NCBI GenBank assembly: GCA_022711665.1
Contig: JAKLEN010000004.1
Span: forward strand, 312,528 to 376,527
From: Acidobacteriota bacterium
Lineage (GTDB): Bacteria > Acidobacteriota > Aminicenantia > Aminicenantales > Saccharicenantaceae
DNA length: 64,000 bases
Reading direction: 5' to 3'
The notes below the pieces were generated by a model that was not told where the DNA came from, made no database searches, and saw only the letters and a list, made by a program, of their open reading frames with translations. Below, piece after piece: positions 24,742-33,709 of this stretch (the first letter of the stretch is position 1; each line of letters opens with the position of its first letter). A program made the position numbers and the translations under genes.

Positions 24742-25629
24742 TCAGGCCAGCCCGGCCTGGCGCTCGGCGGCCTCGAGGGTGTTCATCATCAGCATGGTGA
24801 CCGTCATGGGGCCGACGCCGCCCGGCACGGGGGTGATGGCCCGGGCCTTCTCCCTGACCGGCTCGAAATCGACGTCGCCGACGAGGCGGAAGCCCTTGGC
24901 CGCCGTCGCGTCAGGCACGCGGTTGACCCCGACGTCGATGACCACGCAGCCATCGGGGACCATGTCGGCCTTGATGGCCCGGGGCACGCCCATGGCGGCG
25001 ACGAGGATGTCGGCCTGGAGCGTGAAGCGGCGGATGTCGGGCGTCGCCGTATGGCACACGGTCACTGTGGCGTTGGCTCCCTTCCGCTTCTGGATGAGCA
25101 TGGCCGCCAGCGGCTTGCCGACTATGTTGCTCCGGCCGCAGATCACGACATGCTTGCCGTCTGGGCCGTGGCCGCCCCGGACGAGAAGCTGGACGACCCC
25201 GTAGGGGGTGCAGGGCAGCGGGCAGGGCTCGCCCCGCAGCATCCTGCCGACGTTGACCGGGTGGAAGCCGTCGACGTCCTTCTCCGGCGATATGAGGTTG
25301 ATGACCTTCTCCGGGTTGACGTACTTCGGCAGGGGCAGCTGGACGAGGAAGCCGTTGTAGCGCTCGTCCCGGTTGAGTTCTTCGACTTGGCGGAGGATGG
25401 CTGCTTCCGAGGCGTCGGCGGGCAGACGGATGGTTGTCTCGAAGATGCCGATCTCCTCGGCTGCTCTGCCCTTGGCCGTGACGTAGGACACCGAGGCCGG
25501 GTCCTCGCCGACGAGGACGACCGCCAGGCCGGGCGTGTGCCCCTTCTCCTTGAGCCGGGCCGCCCGGGCCTTGAGCTCCTCCCGGATCTGGGCCGAGACG
25601 TCCTTGCCGCTGATGATCGTCGCCGCCAT
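24742..25629 (-). CDS. folD: Bifunctional methylene-THF dehydrogenase/methenyl-THF cyclohydrolase
   Basis: A 295-residue FolD interconverting 5,10-methylene-, methenyl- and 10-formyl-THF. Active-site Tyr49 and Lys53 lie in SYVTAKGRAAEEIG; VQLPLP and KDVDGFHPVN are substrate-binding motifs; GRSNIVGKPLA begins the nucleotide-binding half; the C-terminus carries GGVGPMTVTMLM. Length and domain order are normal. ATG 25629 has GGAGGAGG upstream and matches the family N-terminus; an upstream in-frame start at 25695 would fall inside the promoter. Confidence 0.95.
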   Translation of the reverse strand: MAATIISGKDVSAQIREELKARAARLKEKGHTPGLAVVLVGEDPASVSYVTAKGRAAEEIGIFETTIRLPADASEAAILRQVEELNRDERYNGFLVQLPLPKYVNPEKVINLISPEKDVDGFHPVNVGRMLRGEPCPLPCTPYGVVQLLVRGGHGPDGKHVVICGRSNIVGKPLAAMLIQKRKGANATVTVCHTATPDIRRFTLQADILVAAMGVPRAIKADMVPDGCVVIDVGVNRVPDATAAKGFRLVGDVDFEPVREKARAITPVPGGVGPMTVTMLMMNTLEAAERQAGLA

Positions 25630-25666
25630 GGGGTCCTCCTCCATAATCGCGATGGCTGTCCTCCCT

Positions 25667-25695
25667 ACCTTAAACAAAAGGACGGGGACGGTCAA
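25667..25695 (-). promoter_or_regulatory. Sigma70-type promoter of folD
   Basis: Minus-strand TTGACC (25695-25690), 17 bp, TAAGGT (25672-25667), about 40 nt before ATG 25629. Confidence 0.65.
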
Positions 25696-25752
25696 GGCGG
25701 GAAAATCGCGTGGTCGCGCCAGCCGCCGTCCTCGGGCGTCCGGCGATCGGGG

Positions 25753-26148
25753 CTACTTGATCGGCGGGAGGTCCGGCGCCTTGGGGTCGTGCGGCGCCGC
25801 CCGTTCGACCTCGAACACCGGGACGTTTTCCGGGGCCCGGCCTCCGAGGGTCAACCGGACGCTCCCGCCGGTAAACCTTCCCGTGACATCGAGCCATTCG
25901 CCCCTGACGTAGCGCGTGATCTCCAGGACGATGAACATCCGCCCGCTCCCGAAGCGCGCCTCGTCCTCGGCCAGATATCCGTCGACGTAATCGCCTTGTT
26001 CGGTCCGGAGGAACCGCGCCTCGGAGACGACCTTCACGCTGTGATCCTCCGGCTCCACCCAGGGACGGGCGCCGGATCGGCAGCCGGCCGAGGCGAGCGC
26101 CAGCCCCAATAACGCGGCCGGCAGGAGGACTTCAGCGACTCTCCGCAT
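25753..26148 (-). CDS. Putative lipoprotein of unknown function
   Basis: A 131-residue protein with a lipoprotein signal: hydrophobic stretch then LASAGC (Cys23). The mature part has a repeated beta-type pattern (VDGYLAEDEARFGSGRMF, WLDVTGRFTGGSVRL) and ends in a proline-rich APDLPPIK. I do not recognise a family. It is the last gene of the ABC-transporter run and overlaps the preceding lipoprotein gene by 17 bp, so the two are co-translated and perhaps partners of that transporter. Confidence 0.75.
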   Translation of the reverse strand: MRRVAEVLLPAALLGLALASAGCRSGARPWVEPEDHSVKVVSEARFLRTEQGDYVDGYLAEDEARFGSGRMFIVLEITRYVRGEWLDVTGRFTGGSVRLTLGGRAPENVPVFEVERAAPHDPKAPDLPPIK

Positions 26149-26503
26149 CGTTGGACCTCTCCATCTTCCAAACGACCAGGACGGTCAACGGACAGGACTG
26201 CAAATAAGCGCCGTCGTCGCGGAAGACGGCGGCGTAGGTTCCGCCGTAGGGGCCTTCGACCCTGACCCGGTTGCCCTTCTTGAAGGCTCGGTCCCGGGTG
26301 TAGAGGAATATCTCCTTCCCGAGCTGGTCGGCCCAATAGCCGGGGGCCTTGGAGGAAGATATGACGATCTCCGTCGGGCCGCTGGTCAGGACCATCGTCC
26401 GGGCCTTGCGGCTCCATCCGTCGGGCGGCCCGCCGCGGCAGCCGGCCAGGGCCAGAGCCATGGCGACGGCCAGGAGCCGGGCAACGGCGCGCCGCTTCCC
26501 CAT
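26132..26503 (-). CDS. Putative lipoprotein of unknown function
   Basis: A 123-residue protein with signal MALALAGC (lipidated Cys22). The mature part is basic and beta-rich (KKGNRVRVEGPYGGTYAAVF), ending MERSNDAESR. No family recognised. It starts 2 bp after the ABC permease stop and overlaps the next lipoprotein gene by 17 bp. Position suggests an envelope component connected to the ABC system, but nothing in the sequence defines a ligand. Confidence 0.75.
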   Translation of the reverse strand: MGKRRAVARLLAVAMALALAGCRGGPPDGWSRKARTMVLTSGPTEIVISSSKAPGYWADQLGKEIFLYTRDRAFKKGNRVRVEGPYGGTYAAVFRDDGAYLQSCPLTVLVVWKMERSNDAESR

Positions 26504-26505
26504 GG

Positions 26506-28224
26506 TCAGCCGCCCTCCGGAAACCCGACCAAAGCCGGTTCAGGCTCTTCCTCGTAGATGAGCGGATGGTCCCTGAGGAAGCGGGCGCTGTCGATCCTCA
26601 GGACGGCCCAAAGGGCGGCCGACGCCGGGATGAAAGCTCCAAAGGACCCGGGGTGAGCGAGGAGGGCCTTCTCGACGGCGGCAAGCGCGGCCAGGAGCGC
26701 CAGCAGGCCCGCGACATAAAGCATGCCCCGGGTCTGGAGCCGGAGCTTGCCCGGGACGAAGGTGCTGGCGAAAGGCACTTTGCGGTAGCGGAAAAAGAAG
26801 GCCTCGACGCCGAGAGCCGAGAGCGCCAGGCAGAAAACGGCGTGTAACGAGGCCGCCCGCCCGTCCCGCCAGAGCCAGAGATGGGCCGCGAAGAGGAGCG
26901 CCGACAGGGGAAGGAGCCATTGGAAGAAGACCGCTTTCTTGAGACCCGAGACATAGCGGCTCCGCTCGGCCGTCTCGGTCACCCGGAAGATCCAGTTGCT
27001 CTCGAGCGCGGCAGGCACGTCGACGACGGCGCGGAGCCCGGCCAGAAGGACAAGGACGAGCAGGAGCGATTGGGCCAGGAAGAAGGCGTTGCCGGGGGCC
27101 AGGGCCTGGAGGTTCCGCCGGTTGGCGACGATCGACAGCGTCGCCAGCGCCGCCCCGGCGGCCAGGCTGTTGACCAGCACGGTCCGGTGCCGCGGGCTCG
27201 CCCGCAGGGTTTTGGTGAAGAAGGCCGCCACGGCCCGTTCCTCCGGCTTCCGGAACAGGGCCTTCCAGAGAGCGTTCCCGACGCCAGACCGCAGGCCGCC
27301 GGGCCGGAGCCTCTTCTTCGCCGCTTCCAGGGTCTTGCCGAAATGGCGGAGATAGCTCAGGGCGCAGGCCAGGCCGAAGGCGCCGAGCGACAGCCCGAGG
27401 GCCAGGCCGGCCTTCCTGGCCAGGGCGATGAACGAGGGATCGGACGTGCCCAGGAGGACCTCGTAGAGTCCGACGAACCACATGGACGGAATCCGGGAGA
27501 CGATCGGCGAGCCATGGTCCTTGAGCCGGGCCAGCGAGCGGATGGCGCCGCTCGAGCCGCCGGGATCGGCCAGGAACGAGAGCAGCAGGAAGATGAAGGA
27601 GCCGACCAGGACGAAGCGGACCAGGGCCGAGGCCCGGCGATAGAGCCCGGCCGGCAGGACGGCCATGAGGAAGAAGTTGACGAAGACGCAGGCGAAGAAG
27701 ACGCAGAAGCAGGCGGCGAAGGCGCTGACCAGGTGCGCGCCGACGTAGCGGGCCAGGAAGAGCAGGCTGTCCGACCGCCACTGGGCCAGGAAAAACGCGA
27801 AGGAGGCCGAGGATAAGCTGTTCATGGCCGCCGAGAAAAGGCCGATGAACGCGACGAACGAGGCCAGCTTGGCCGCGAAGACCGTCCGCAGCCGGACCGG
27901 CAGGGGCGTCAGGTTGACGAAGTCCCGGCGGTCGGGGAAGAGCATCTCCCATTCGAGGAGGGTGACGATGCCGAACATGATCATCATCAGGATGAAGATG
28001 TAGTTCTTCTCCTGCCAGGACGTGCCGGCGTCGGGAGAGAGCTCGTACCTGAAAAAGATCAGCATATAGGAGCTCCATCCCATGATGACCGCCAGCACGG
28101 CCAGGACGGCGATCAGCCGGGCCTTCATCTGGTCCTCGAAGTCGACGACGTCGTTGCGGAAGAGCCGGGTGAAGAAGTGCCTGGTCAGGAGACGGAGCTG
28201 GGCGAGCTCCTCCCCCGCGGCCAT
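26506..28224 (-). CDS. Large ABC-type permease-like membrane protein
   Basis: A 572-residue polytopic protein with about 12 hydrophobic segments in two groups (about 35-260 and 355-560) separated by a basic cytoplasmic stretch (LRHFGKTLEAAKKRLRPGG). It carries no domain I can name beyond ABC-2-like permease character. Its start shares one base with the stop of the ATP-binding gene (TGATG), so it is the membrane partner of that ATPase. Acidic C-terminus EEEPEPALVGFPEGG. Substrate unknown. Confidence 0.75.
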   Translation of the reverse strand: MAAGEELAQLRLLTRHFFTRLFRNDVVDFEDQMKARLIAVLAVLAVIMGWSSYMLIFFRYELSPDAGTSWQEKNYIFILMMIMFGIVTLLEWEMLFPDRRDFVNLTPLPVRLRTVFAAKLASFVAFIGLFSAAMNSLSSASFAFFLAQWRSDSLLFLARYVGAHLVSAFAACFCVFFACVFVNFFLMAVLPAGLYRRASALVRFVLVGSFIFLLLSFLADPGGSSGAIRSLARLKDHGSPIVSRIPSMWFVGLYEVLLGTSDPSFIALARKAGLALGLSLGAFGLACALSYLRHFGKTLEAAKKRLRPGGLRSGVGNALWKALFRKPEERAVAAFFTKTLRASPRHRTVLVNSLAAGAALATLSIVANRRNLQALAPGNAFFLAQSLLLVLVLLAGLRAVVDVPAALESNWIFRVTETAERSRYVSGLKKAVFFQWLLPLSALLFAAHLWLWRDGRAASLHAVFCLALSALGVEAFFFRYRKVPFASTFVPGKLRLQTRGMLYVAGLLALLAALAAVEKALLAHPGSFGAFIPASAALWAVLRIDSARFLRDHPLIYEEEPEPALVGFPEGG

Positions 28225-28994
28225 CAGCCGCCCCCCTTCATGGTCTTGACGATCCGTTCGGCCGCGAGCGCCGTGTCCTCGTGGACGACGAGCTGGCTGA
28301 AGATCTCGGCCAGCGACGGCAGGTGCATGAGGGTCCTCAGGTTGGCCACGGAATCGTTGGCCACGATGCGGCCCCGGTGGAGGATGATGATCCGCGAGCA
28401 GACCTGCTCGGTGACCTCGAGCACGTGGGAGGAATAGATGATGATCTTGTTCTCGGCGGCCAGCTTCCGGATCAGGTCACGGATGACCAGGCCCGTCGTC
28501 ACGTCCAGGCCGGACAGGGGCTCGTCCAGGAGCAGGATGTCAGGATCGTGGAGCAGGGCCGCGGCGATCAGGACCTTCTGCCGCATGCCCTTGGAATAAG
28601 CCGACAGGGGGCTGTCCATGTCATGACGCAGGCCGAAGATGTCCATGAATCCGGCGATCCTGTCGCGGAGGAGCCGCTCCGGCAGGCGCCGCAGCCGCCC
28701 GACCATGGTCAGGTAGTCGCCGGCGCTGAGGTGCGGATAGATCTCCGCCTGTTCGGGGACATAGCCGAGACGCTTCTTGAAGGCTACGAGATCCCGCCGG
28801 ATATCGCGCCCCTCGAACAGGATCTCCCCCCTGGTCGGCTCGAGAAGGCCGGCCAGCATCCGGATGGTCGTGGTCTTGCCCGCCCCGTTCGGCCCGAGGT
28901 AGCCCAGCACCTCGCCGGGCCGGACGGCGAAGCTGACGTCATCGACCACCGTGAAGACCGAGAACTTTTTCGAAACGCCTCGAAGCTCGATCAT
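28224..28994 (-). CDS. ABC transporter ATP-binding protein
   Basis: A 256-residue ATPase. Walker A GPNGAGKTT (about 36-44), Q-loop region GYVPEQAEIYP, signature SKGMRQKV (LSGGQ position; divergent, as in other ABC-2 exporters), Walker B LLLDEPLSGLD and switch histidine IYSSH are all visible. It would power the neighbouring 572-residue permease. First gene of a four-gene run ending in two lipoproteins, with a promoter at 29027-29055. Export or a membrane-modulating role is more likely than import because no binding protein is present. Confidence 0.93.
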   Translation of the reverse strand: MIELRGVSKKFSVFTVVDDVSFAVRPGEVLGYLGPNGAGKTTTIRMLAGLLEPTRGEILFEGRDIRRDLVAFKKRLGYVPEQAEIYPHLSAGDYLTMVGRLRRLPERLLRDRIAGFMDIFGLRHDMDSPLSAYSKGMRQKVLIAAALLHDPDILLLDEPLSGLDVTTGLVIRDLIRKLAAENKIIIYSSHVLEVTEQVCSRIIILHRGRIVANDSVANLRTLMHLPSLAEIFSQLVVHEDTALAAERIVKTMKGGG

Positions 28995-29026
28995 GCGACG
29001 GCTGCTTTCCGGAGAAACTTGGCTTC

Positions 29027-29055
29027 AGGATACTCCCGCGGCTGCGCCATGTCCA
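29027..29055 (-). promoter_or_regulatory. Sigma70-type promoter of the ABC transporter run
   Basis: Minus-strand TGGACA (29055-29050), 17 bp, TATCCT (29032-29027), about 32 nt before ATG 28994. Confidence 0.65.
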
Positions 29056-29133
29056 GGGAGCCGGTCCCGGCCGGGTCGATCCGGGTCATATCATCGGCCT
29101 TTGAAAAACCTTCCGCCGGCGTGATCCGCGCCC

Positions 29134-29162
29134 TTGAAATGGCGCGGGCCGGCGCGTATAAT
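29134..29162 (+). promoter_or_regulatory. Sigma70-type promoter of the phosphofructokinase gene
   Basis: TTGAAA (29134-29139), 17 bp, TATAAT (29157-29162), about 45 nt before ATG 29213. Confidence 0.75.
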
Positions 29163-29212
29163 TCACCCCGATTTCGGGGAGAAGACGGAGCACGATTCGG
29201 AGGTTTGCTGAT

Positions 29213-30241
29213 ATGAGAGTCGGTATACTGACCGGCGGCGGCGACTGCCCGGGGCTCAACGCGGTCATCCGCGCCGTGACGCGCAAGGGCATCGTCAACC
29301 ATGGCTTCGACATCCTGGGCATCAAGAACGGCTGGCTCGGCCTGATCGAGGGCAAGATCTATCCGCTTGACCTGAACTCCATTTCGGGCATCCTGCCGCG
29401 GGGCGGCACCATCCTCGGCACCTCGCGGACCAACCCGTTCCGGGTCGAGGACGGTGTCGGCAAGATCTTCTCCCACATCGAGAAGTTCGAGATCGACGCC
29501 GTAATCGCCATCGGCGGCGAGGACACCCTCGGGGTGGCCAAGAAGCTGAGCGACAAGGGGCTGCGCTGCGTCGGCGTGCCCAAGACCATCGACAACGACC
29601 TCTCCGGGACCGACTACACCTTCGGTTTCGATACTGCCGTCTCCGTCGTCGCGGAGGCCCTCGACCGCCTGCATACAACGGCCGAGGCCCATCACCGGGT
29701 CATGGTCGTCGAGGTCATGGGCCGGCACGCCGGCTGGATCGCCGTCGAAGGCGGGCTGGCCGGCGGGGCCGACATCATCCTCATCCCCGAGTTCCCCTTC
29801 GACCTGAACGAGATCTGCGCCCAGATCCTGAAGCGCCGGGAGCGGGGCAAGCTCTTCAGCATCGTCGTCGCCGCCGAGGGGGCCAAGCCCCAGGACGCCA
29901 GCCTGATCACCCAGACGTCCGAGCGGGACGCCTTCGGCCATGTCCGCCTGGGCGGCATAGGCAACATGATCGCCCGCGAGATCGAGATGCGGACGGGCAT
30001 CGACACCCGGGTGACCGTCCTCGGCCATATCCAGCGGGGCGGCTCGCCCACGGCCTTCGACCGCATCCTGGCGACGCGCTACGGCATCGCCGCGATCGAT
30101 CTGGTCAAGGACGAAAAGTTCGGCCTCATGGTCGGCCTGAAGGGCAACCGGATCGTGGCCGTGCCCCTGGAGGAGGCCCTGGCCGAGCCGAAGACGGTCG
30201 ACGCCGACCTCTACGACATGGCCAAGGTCTTCTTCGGCTAG
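29213..30241 (+). CDS. 6-phosphofructokinase, probably pyrophosphate-dependent
   Basis: A 342-residue PfkA-family enzyme phosphorylating fructose 6-phosphate. Seen: GILTGGGDCPGLNAVIR at 4-20, phosphoryl-donor motif IGGEDTLG near 101-108, catalytic PKTIDNDLSGTD near 123-134, fructose-6-P motifs VEVMGRHAGW and HIQRGGSPTAFDR. ATP-dependent enzymes have Gly at two diagnostic places (GGDGS and PGTIDND). This protein has Asp in GGEDT and Lys in PKTIDND, the pair found in PPi-dependent enzymes such as that of Amycolatopsis methanolica. A PPi donor, making the step reversible, is therefore likely. A -10/-35 pair precedes it. Confidence 0.93.
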   Translation: MRVGILTGGGDCPGLNAVIRAVTRKGIVNHGFDILGIKNGWLGLIEGKIYPLDLNSISGILPRGGTILGTSRTNPFRVEDGVGKIFSHIEKFEIDAVIAIGGEDTLGVAKKLSDKGLRCVGVPKTIDNDLSGTDYTFGFDTAVSVVAEALDRLHTTAEAHHRVMVVEVMGRHAGWIAVEGGLAGGADIILIPEFPFDLNEICAQILKRRERGKLFSIVVAAEGAKPQDASLITQTSERDAFGHVRLGGIGNMIAREIEMRTGIDTRVTVLGHIQRGGSPTAFDRILATRYGIAAIDLVKDEKFGLMVGLKGNRIVAVPLEEALAEPKTVDADLYDMAKVFFG

Positions 30242-30287
30242 GCCGGCCCGAACGGATTGATCTTAAAAGACTTGGCCGCCGCCGGGG

Positions 30288-30316
30288 TTGACTTTGCCCC
30301 GCCGGCCGTGCTACGC
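30288..30316 (+). promoter_or_regulatory. Candidate promoter of the beta-barrel protein gene
   Basis: TTGACT (30288-30293), 17 bp, CTACGC (30311-30316), about 20 nt before the leader GGAGG and ATG 30343. Confidence 0.5.
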
Positions 30317-30342
30317 TCCCCCCGCTTAGGAGGCGCCAGGAC

Positions 30343-31194
30343 ATGATCAGGAAGCTCACCCCGTTTATTGCCTTATCCCTCCTTCTCGCCGCCGCCCCCC
30401 TGACCGCGGGCGATATCCGGTTCGAGCTCGGGTTCGGCTGGACGCTCGTCGGCCCGACCATGAGCTCAACCTACGTCAACAGCTACAAGCCCCCGTTCAC
30501 GCCGGCCGACCGCTACATCGACAGCGCGGCCGCCCAGACCCTCCGCTTCAAGCCCAAGACGACCTACGGCATGAACGGCTATTTCAACGTGCTCTTCGGC
30601 GGGAATTTCGGCCTTCAGCTCCTGGCCGATTATCACCGGCCCCACATGGGCGGCTCGAACAGCCCTTACGACGTCAGCCTGCAGTTCACGGCCTTCGAGC
30701 CGGAAACCTACACCTTCACCGTAGACGGGCCGTCCCCGGACGGGAACCTGACCGAGACGACCTTCAGCCTCAACGCCCTGGCCCGCTTCCGGCTGACCGA
30801 CACGCTGTCGCTGAGCGTCTCGGCCGGGCCGAGCGTCTTCCACTTCGAGGGCAAAGCCGGCTACATCGACTACACCTACGCCGATCTGGCCCTGGTCGGC
30901 GAGGAATATCAGCTCTCCGCCGGCACCTTCCATATGGTCGCGTCCTTCGGGCCCGACACCAGGTACGGAATGAACGTCGGCGTCGAGGCCGCTTACGAGG
31001 CTTTCCGCCACGTCATCCTGGCTTTCGACCTGCGCTACTACGCCGCCGCCAAATCGGACCTGCAGCTGGCGATCATGGAGGACGAAACGATCACCGTGCC
31101 CCTCGACGAGATCGAGGCGGCTATCGGCCTGGGCACGCTGCGTGTCGATCCGTCCTATTTCCGGGCCGGCCTGGCCATCCGCTTCGTCTTCTGA
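30343..31194 (+). CDS. Outer-membrane beta-barrel protein
   Basis: A 283-residue exported protein. Signal peptide 1-23 (cleavage after LTAG). The mature part shows alternating amphipathic strands with many aromatic girdle residues (FELGFGWTLV, YGMNGYFNVLFGGNFGLQL, FSLNALARFRL) and a C-terminal phenylalanine (AIRFVF), the usual BamA recognition end. It is probably a small porin or surface barrel; no substrate can be named. GGAGG precedes ATG 30343. It stands alone between pfk and the convergent copper ATPase. Confidence 0.82.
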   Translation: MIRKLTPFIALSLLLAAAPLTAGDIRFELGFGWTLVGPTMSSTYVNSYKPPFTPADRYIDSAAAQTLRFKPKTTYGMNGYFNVLFGGNFGLQLLADYHRPHMGGSNSPYDVSLQFTAFEPETYTFTVDGPSPDGNLTETTFSLNALARFRLTDTLSLSVSAGPSVFHFEGKAGYIDYTYADLALVGEEYQLSAGTFHMVASFGPDTRYGMNVGVEAAYEAFRHVILAFDLRYYAAAKSDLQLAIMEDETITVPLDEIEAAIGLGTLRVDPSYFRAGLAIRFVF

Positions 31195-31247
31195 CCGCCG
31201 CCGACGTCGACGCCGCGGGCGGCCGCCGGGCCGGACATCACGGCCGT

Positions 31248-33503
31248 CTAGATCCTGGCCCGCCGCAGCCGCAGGGAATTGCCGACCACCGAGATCGAGC
31301 TCAGGGCCATGGCCGCCGAGGCGATCATGGGATCAAGCAGTATCCTGAAGAAGGGATAGAGCGCGCCCGCGGCCACCGGGATGCCGATGACGTTGTAGGC
31401 GAAGGCCCAGAACAGGTTCTGCCGGATCGTCCGGATGGTCCGCCGGCCGAGCTCGACGGCGGCGACGACCGTCCCCGGGTCTCCGGACATTAAGGTGATG
31501 CCGGCCGAAGCCATGGCCACGTCGGCGCCCGTCCCCAGGGCCAGGCCGACGTCGGCCTGGACCAGGGCCGGAGCGTCGTTGATGCCGTCGCCGACCATGG
31601 CCACGCGCCGGCCGTCCGCCTGGAGCCCGCGGATGACCTCGGCCTTGTCCGCCGGCAGGACCTCGGCCCGGACCTCTTCGATGCCGGCTTCGGCGGCAAG
31701 TGCCCGGGCGGTCAGGGAGTTGTCTCCCGTCAGCATGATCACGCGCCGGCCCGAGCGGCGCAGGGCCGCGACGGCTTCGCGGGCGCCGGCCTTCAGGGTG
31801 TCGGCCAGGCCCAGCAGGCCGGCAGGCCGGCCGTCGACGGCGACGTAGGCGACCGTCTTCCCCTCCCCGGCCAGCTTCTCCGCGAACCCGTCGAGCGGCG
31901 CGACGTCGATCCCGGCCCCGGCCACGAGCCGGCGGCTGCCGATCAGGACGCGCCGGCCGGCGGCCAGACCCTCGACCCCCAGGCCTTCGAGGGCCCGGAA
32001 CTCACCGGCCGCGTCGACAGGGACGCCGTCGGCCCGGGCCCGGCGGACGACGGCCTGGCCGAGCGGGTGCTCGGAGCCGTTCTCGACCGAGGCGGCCAGG
32101 GCCAGGAGCAGGCGGGGCTCGACGCCGGCCGCCGGGATGACGTCGGTCGTCTCCGGCCGGCCGTTGGTCAGCGTGCCGGTCTTGTCGAAGACGAACGTAT
32201 CCACCTTGTGGACGGTCTCCAGGCTCTCGCCGCTGCGGATTAGAATGCCGCGCTCGGCCCCCCGGCCCGTGGCGACCATGATGGCCGTCGGCGTGGCCAG
32301 GCCCATGGCGCAGGGGCAGGCGATGATCAGCACGGCCACGAAGTTGAGCAGGGCGAAGACCAGGCGCGGCGGCGGGCCGAACAGGGACCAGGCGGCGAAG
32401 GTCAGGACGGCGGCGCCGATGACGGCGGGCACGAAGCGGGCCGAGATGACATCGGCCAGGCGCTGGATGGGGGCCTTAGTGCCCTGGGCCTCCTCGACCA
32501 GCCGGATGATCCGGGCCAGGGCCGTGTCCTGGCCGACCCGGACGGCGCGGAAACGGAAGCTCCCCCACTTGTTCATCGTCGCCCCGACGACCTCCTGGCC
32601 GGGGCCCTTGTCGACAGGCACGCTTTCCCCGGTGATCATGGATTCGTCGACCGACGTCCGGCCTTCGAGGATAACGCCGTCGACCGGGATGCTTTCGCCG
32701 GGGCGGACGACGAGGACGTCGCCGGGCCGGACCTCTTCGATGGCCGTTTCCCGCTCCCCCTCCGGCCCCAGGACTCGAGCCGTCCGCGGCTGCAGTCCCA
32801 TGAGCCGGCGGATGGCGCCCGTGGTCTTGCCCCTGGCCCGGGCCTCGAGCATACGCCCGAAGAGGACGAGGACGATGATGACGGCCGAGGTGTCGAAATA
32901 GACCTGCGGTTCGATCCCGGCCCGGCGGAAGAAGCCGGGGAAGACCGTGGCCGCGGCGCTGAAGAGGTAGGCCGCCGACGTGCCGACGGCCACGAGGGTG
33001 TTCATGTTGGCCGTGCCGCGCCTGAGGGCGCTCCAGGCGGCTCCGTAGAACCTCCGGCCCAGCCCGAACTGGACCGGCGTGGCCAGGGCCCAGAGGACGC
33101 GGAAATCCTGGAGGAACGCCGGCATCCAGGGGAACCAGCGCCTCATGCTCCCCAGGAAGATGGCCAGGGCCAGCAGGCCGCCCCAGACGACCGAGGTCCT
33201 GAGGGCGCGATAGTCCCTGTCGGCGGTTTCCTCGGCCGCCTCGCGGGACGCGGCGACGCCGTAGCCGGCGTCCCGGACGGCCTTGGCCAGGTCCCGCGGC
33301 CCGGCCAGCCCGGGATCGTAGAGGACGGCGGCCCGTCCGGCGGCGAGGTTGACGACCGCCTCCCTGACGCCGGGCACCTTCCTCAGGGCCCGCTCGACGT
33401 TGGCCGCGCAGCCGGCGCAATCCATCCCCGTCACCGAGAACTCGAACCTAGCCCCGGACGCCGGTCCGGTCTTCTTGATCCGGTCGCGGGCCTGCTGATC
33501 CAT
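31248..33503 (-). CDS. copA: Copper-type heavy-metal P1B-ATPase
   Basis: A 751-residue metal exporter. One HMA domain at about 20-88 with GMDCAGC; membrane region; actuator TGES at 291-294; membrane CPC motif at 396-398 (Cu+/Ag+ type); phosphorylation site DKTGT at 440-444; HP motif at 479-480; GDGIND in the hinge. Late membrane segments contain YN and MALSS, as in Cu+ CopA. It pumps cytoplasmic Cu+ into the periplasm. No CueR/CsoR regulator or CopZ chaperone lies nearby. ATG 33503 follows GAGGGAGGGA. Confidence 0.94.
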   Translation of the reverse strand: MDQQARDRIKKTGPASGARFEFSVTGMDCAGCAANVERALRKVPGVREAVVNLAAGRAAVLYDPGLAGPRDLAKAVRDAGYGVAASREAAEETADRDYRALRTSVVWGGLLALAIFLGSMRRWFPWMPAFLQDFRVLWALATPVQFGLGRRFYGAAWSALRRGTANMNTLVAVGTSAAYLFSAAATVFPGFFRRAGIEPQVYFDTSAVIIVLVLFGRMLEARARGKTTGAIRRLMGLQPRTARVLGPEGERETAIEEVRPGDVLVVRPGESIPVDGVILEGRTSVDESMITGESVPVDKGPGQEVVGATMNKWGSFRFRAVRVGQDTALARIIRLVEEAQGTKAPIQRLADVISARFVPAVIGAAVLTFAAWSLFGPPPRLVFALLNFVAVLIIACPCAMGLATPTAIMVATGRGAERGILIRSGESLETVHKVDTFVFDKTGTLTNGRPETTDVIPAAGVEPRLLLALAASVENGSEHPLGQAVVRRARADGVPVDAAGEFRALEGLGVEGLAAGRRVLIGSRRLVAGAGIDVAPLDGFAEKLAGEGKTVAYVAVDGRPAGLLGLADTLKAGAREAVAALRRSGRRVIMLTGDNSLTARALAAEAGIEEVRAEVLPADKAEVIRGLQADGRRVAMVGDGINDAPALVQADVGLALGTGADVAMASAGITLMSGDPGTVVAAVELGRRTIRTIRQNLFWAFAYNVIGIPVAAGALYPFFRILLDPMIASAAMALSSISVVGNSLRLRRARI

Positions 33504-33650
33504 CTTGTCCCTCCCTCGGAGGCGTTCCGGGCCGCCGCTCCCGCCCCTGGTCCGTTCCCGCGCCGGCCCGCCTGACGGGCCGGGCGACCGCCTCGATCCC
33601 TCATAATAGCATATTCCCTAGTGTTTTAGTAGTATATCCCCCCGGCGGGG

Positions 33651-33679
33651 TTGCGCCCGGGGGCCCTTTGTGCTATCCT
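33651..33679 (+). promoter_or_regulatory. Sigma70-type promoter of yebC-ruvC-ruvA
   Basis: TTGCGC (33651-33656), 17 bp, TATCCT (33674-33679), about 24 nt before GAGAAGGAG and ATG 33710. Confidence 0.7.
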
Positions 33680-33709
33680 TTTGGGGCTCGGAAAGAGAAG
33701 GAGACGACT

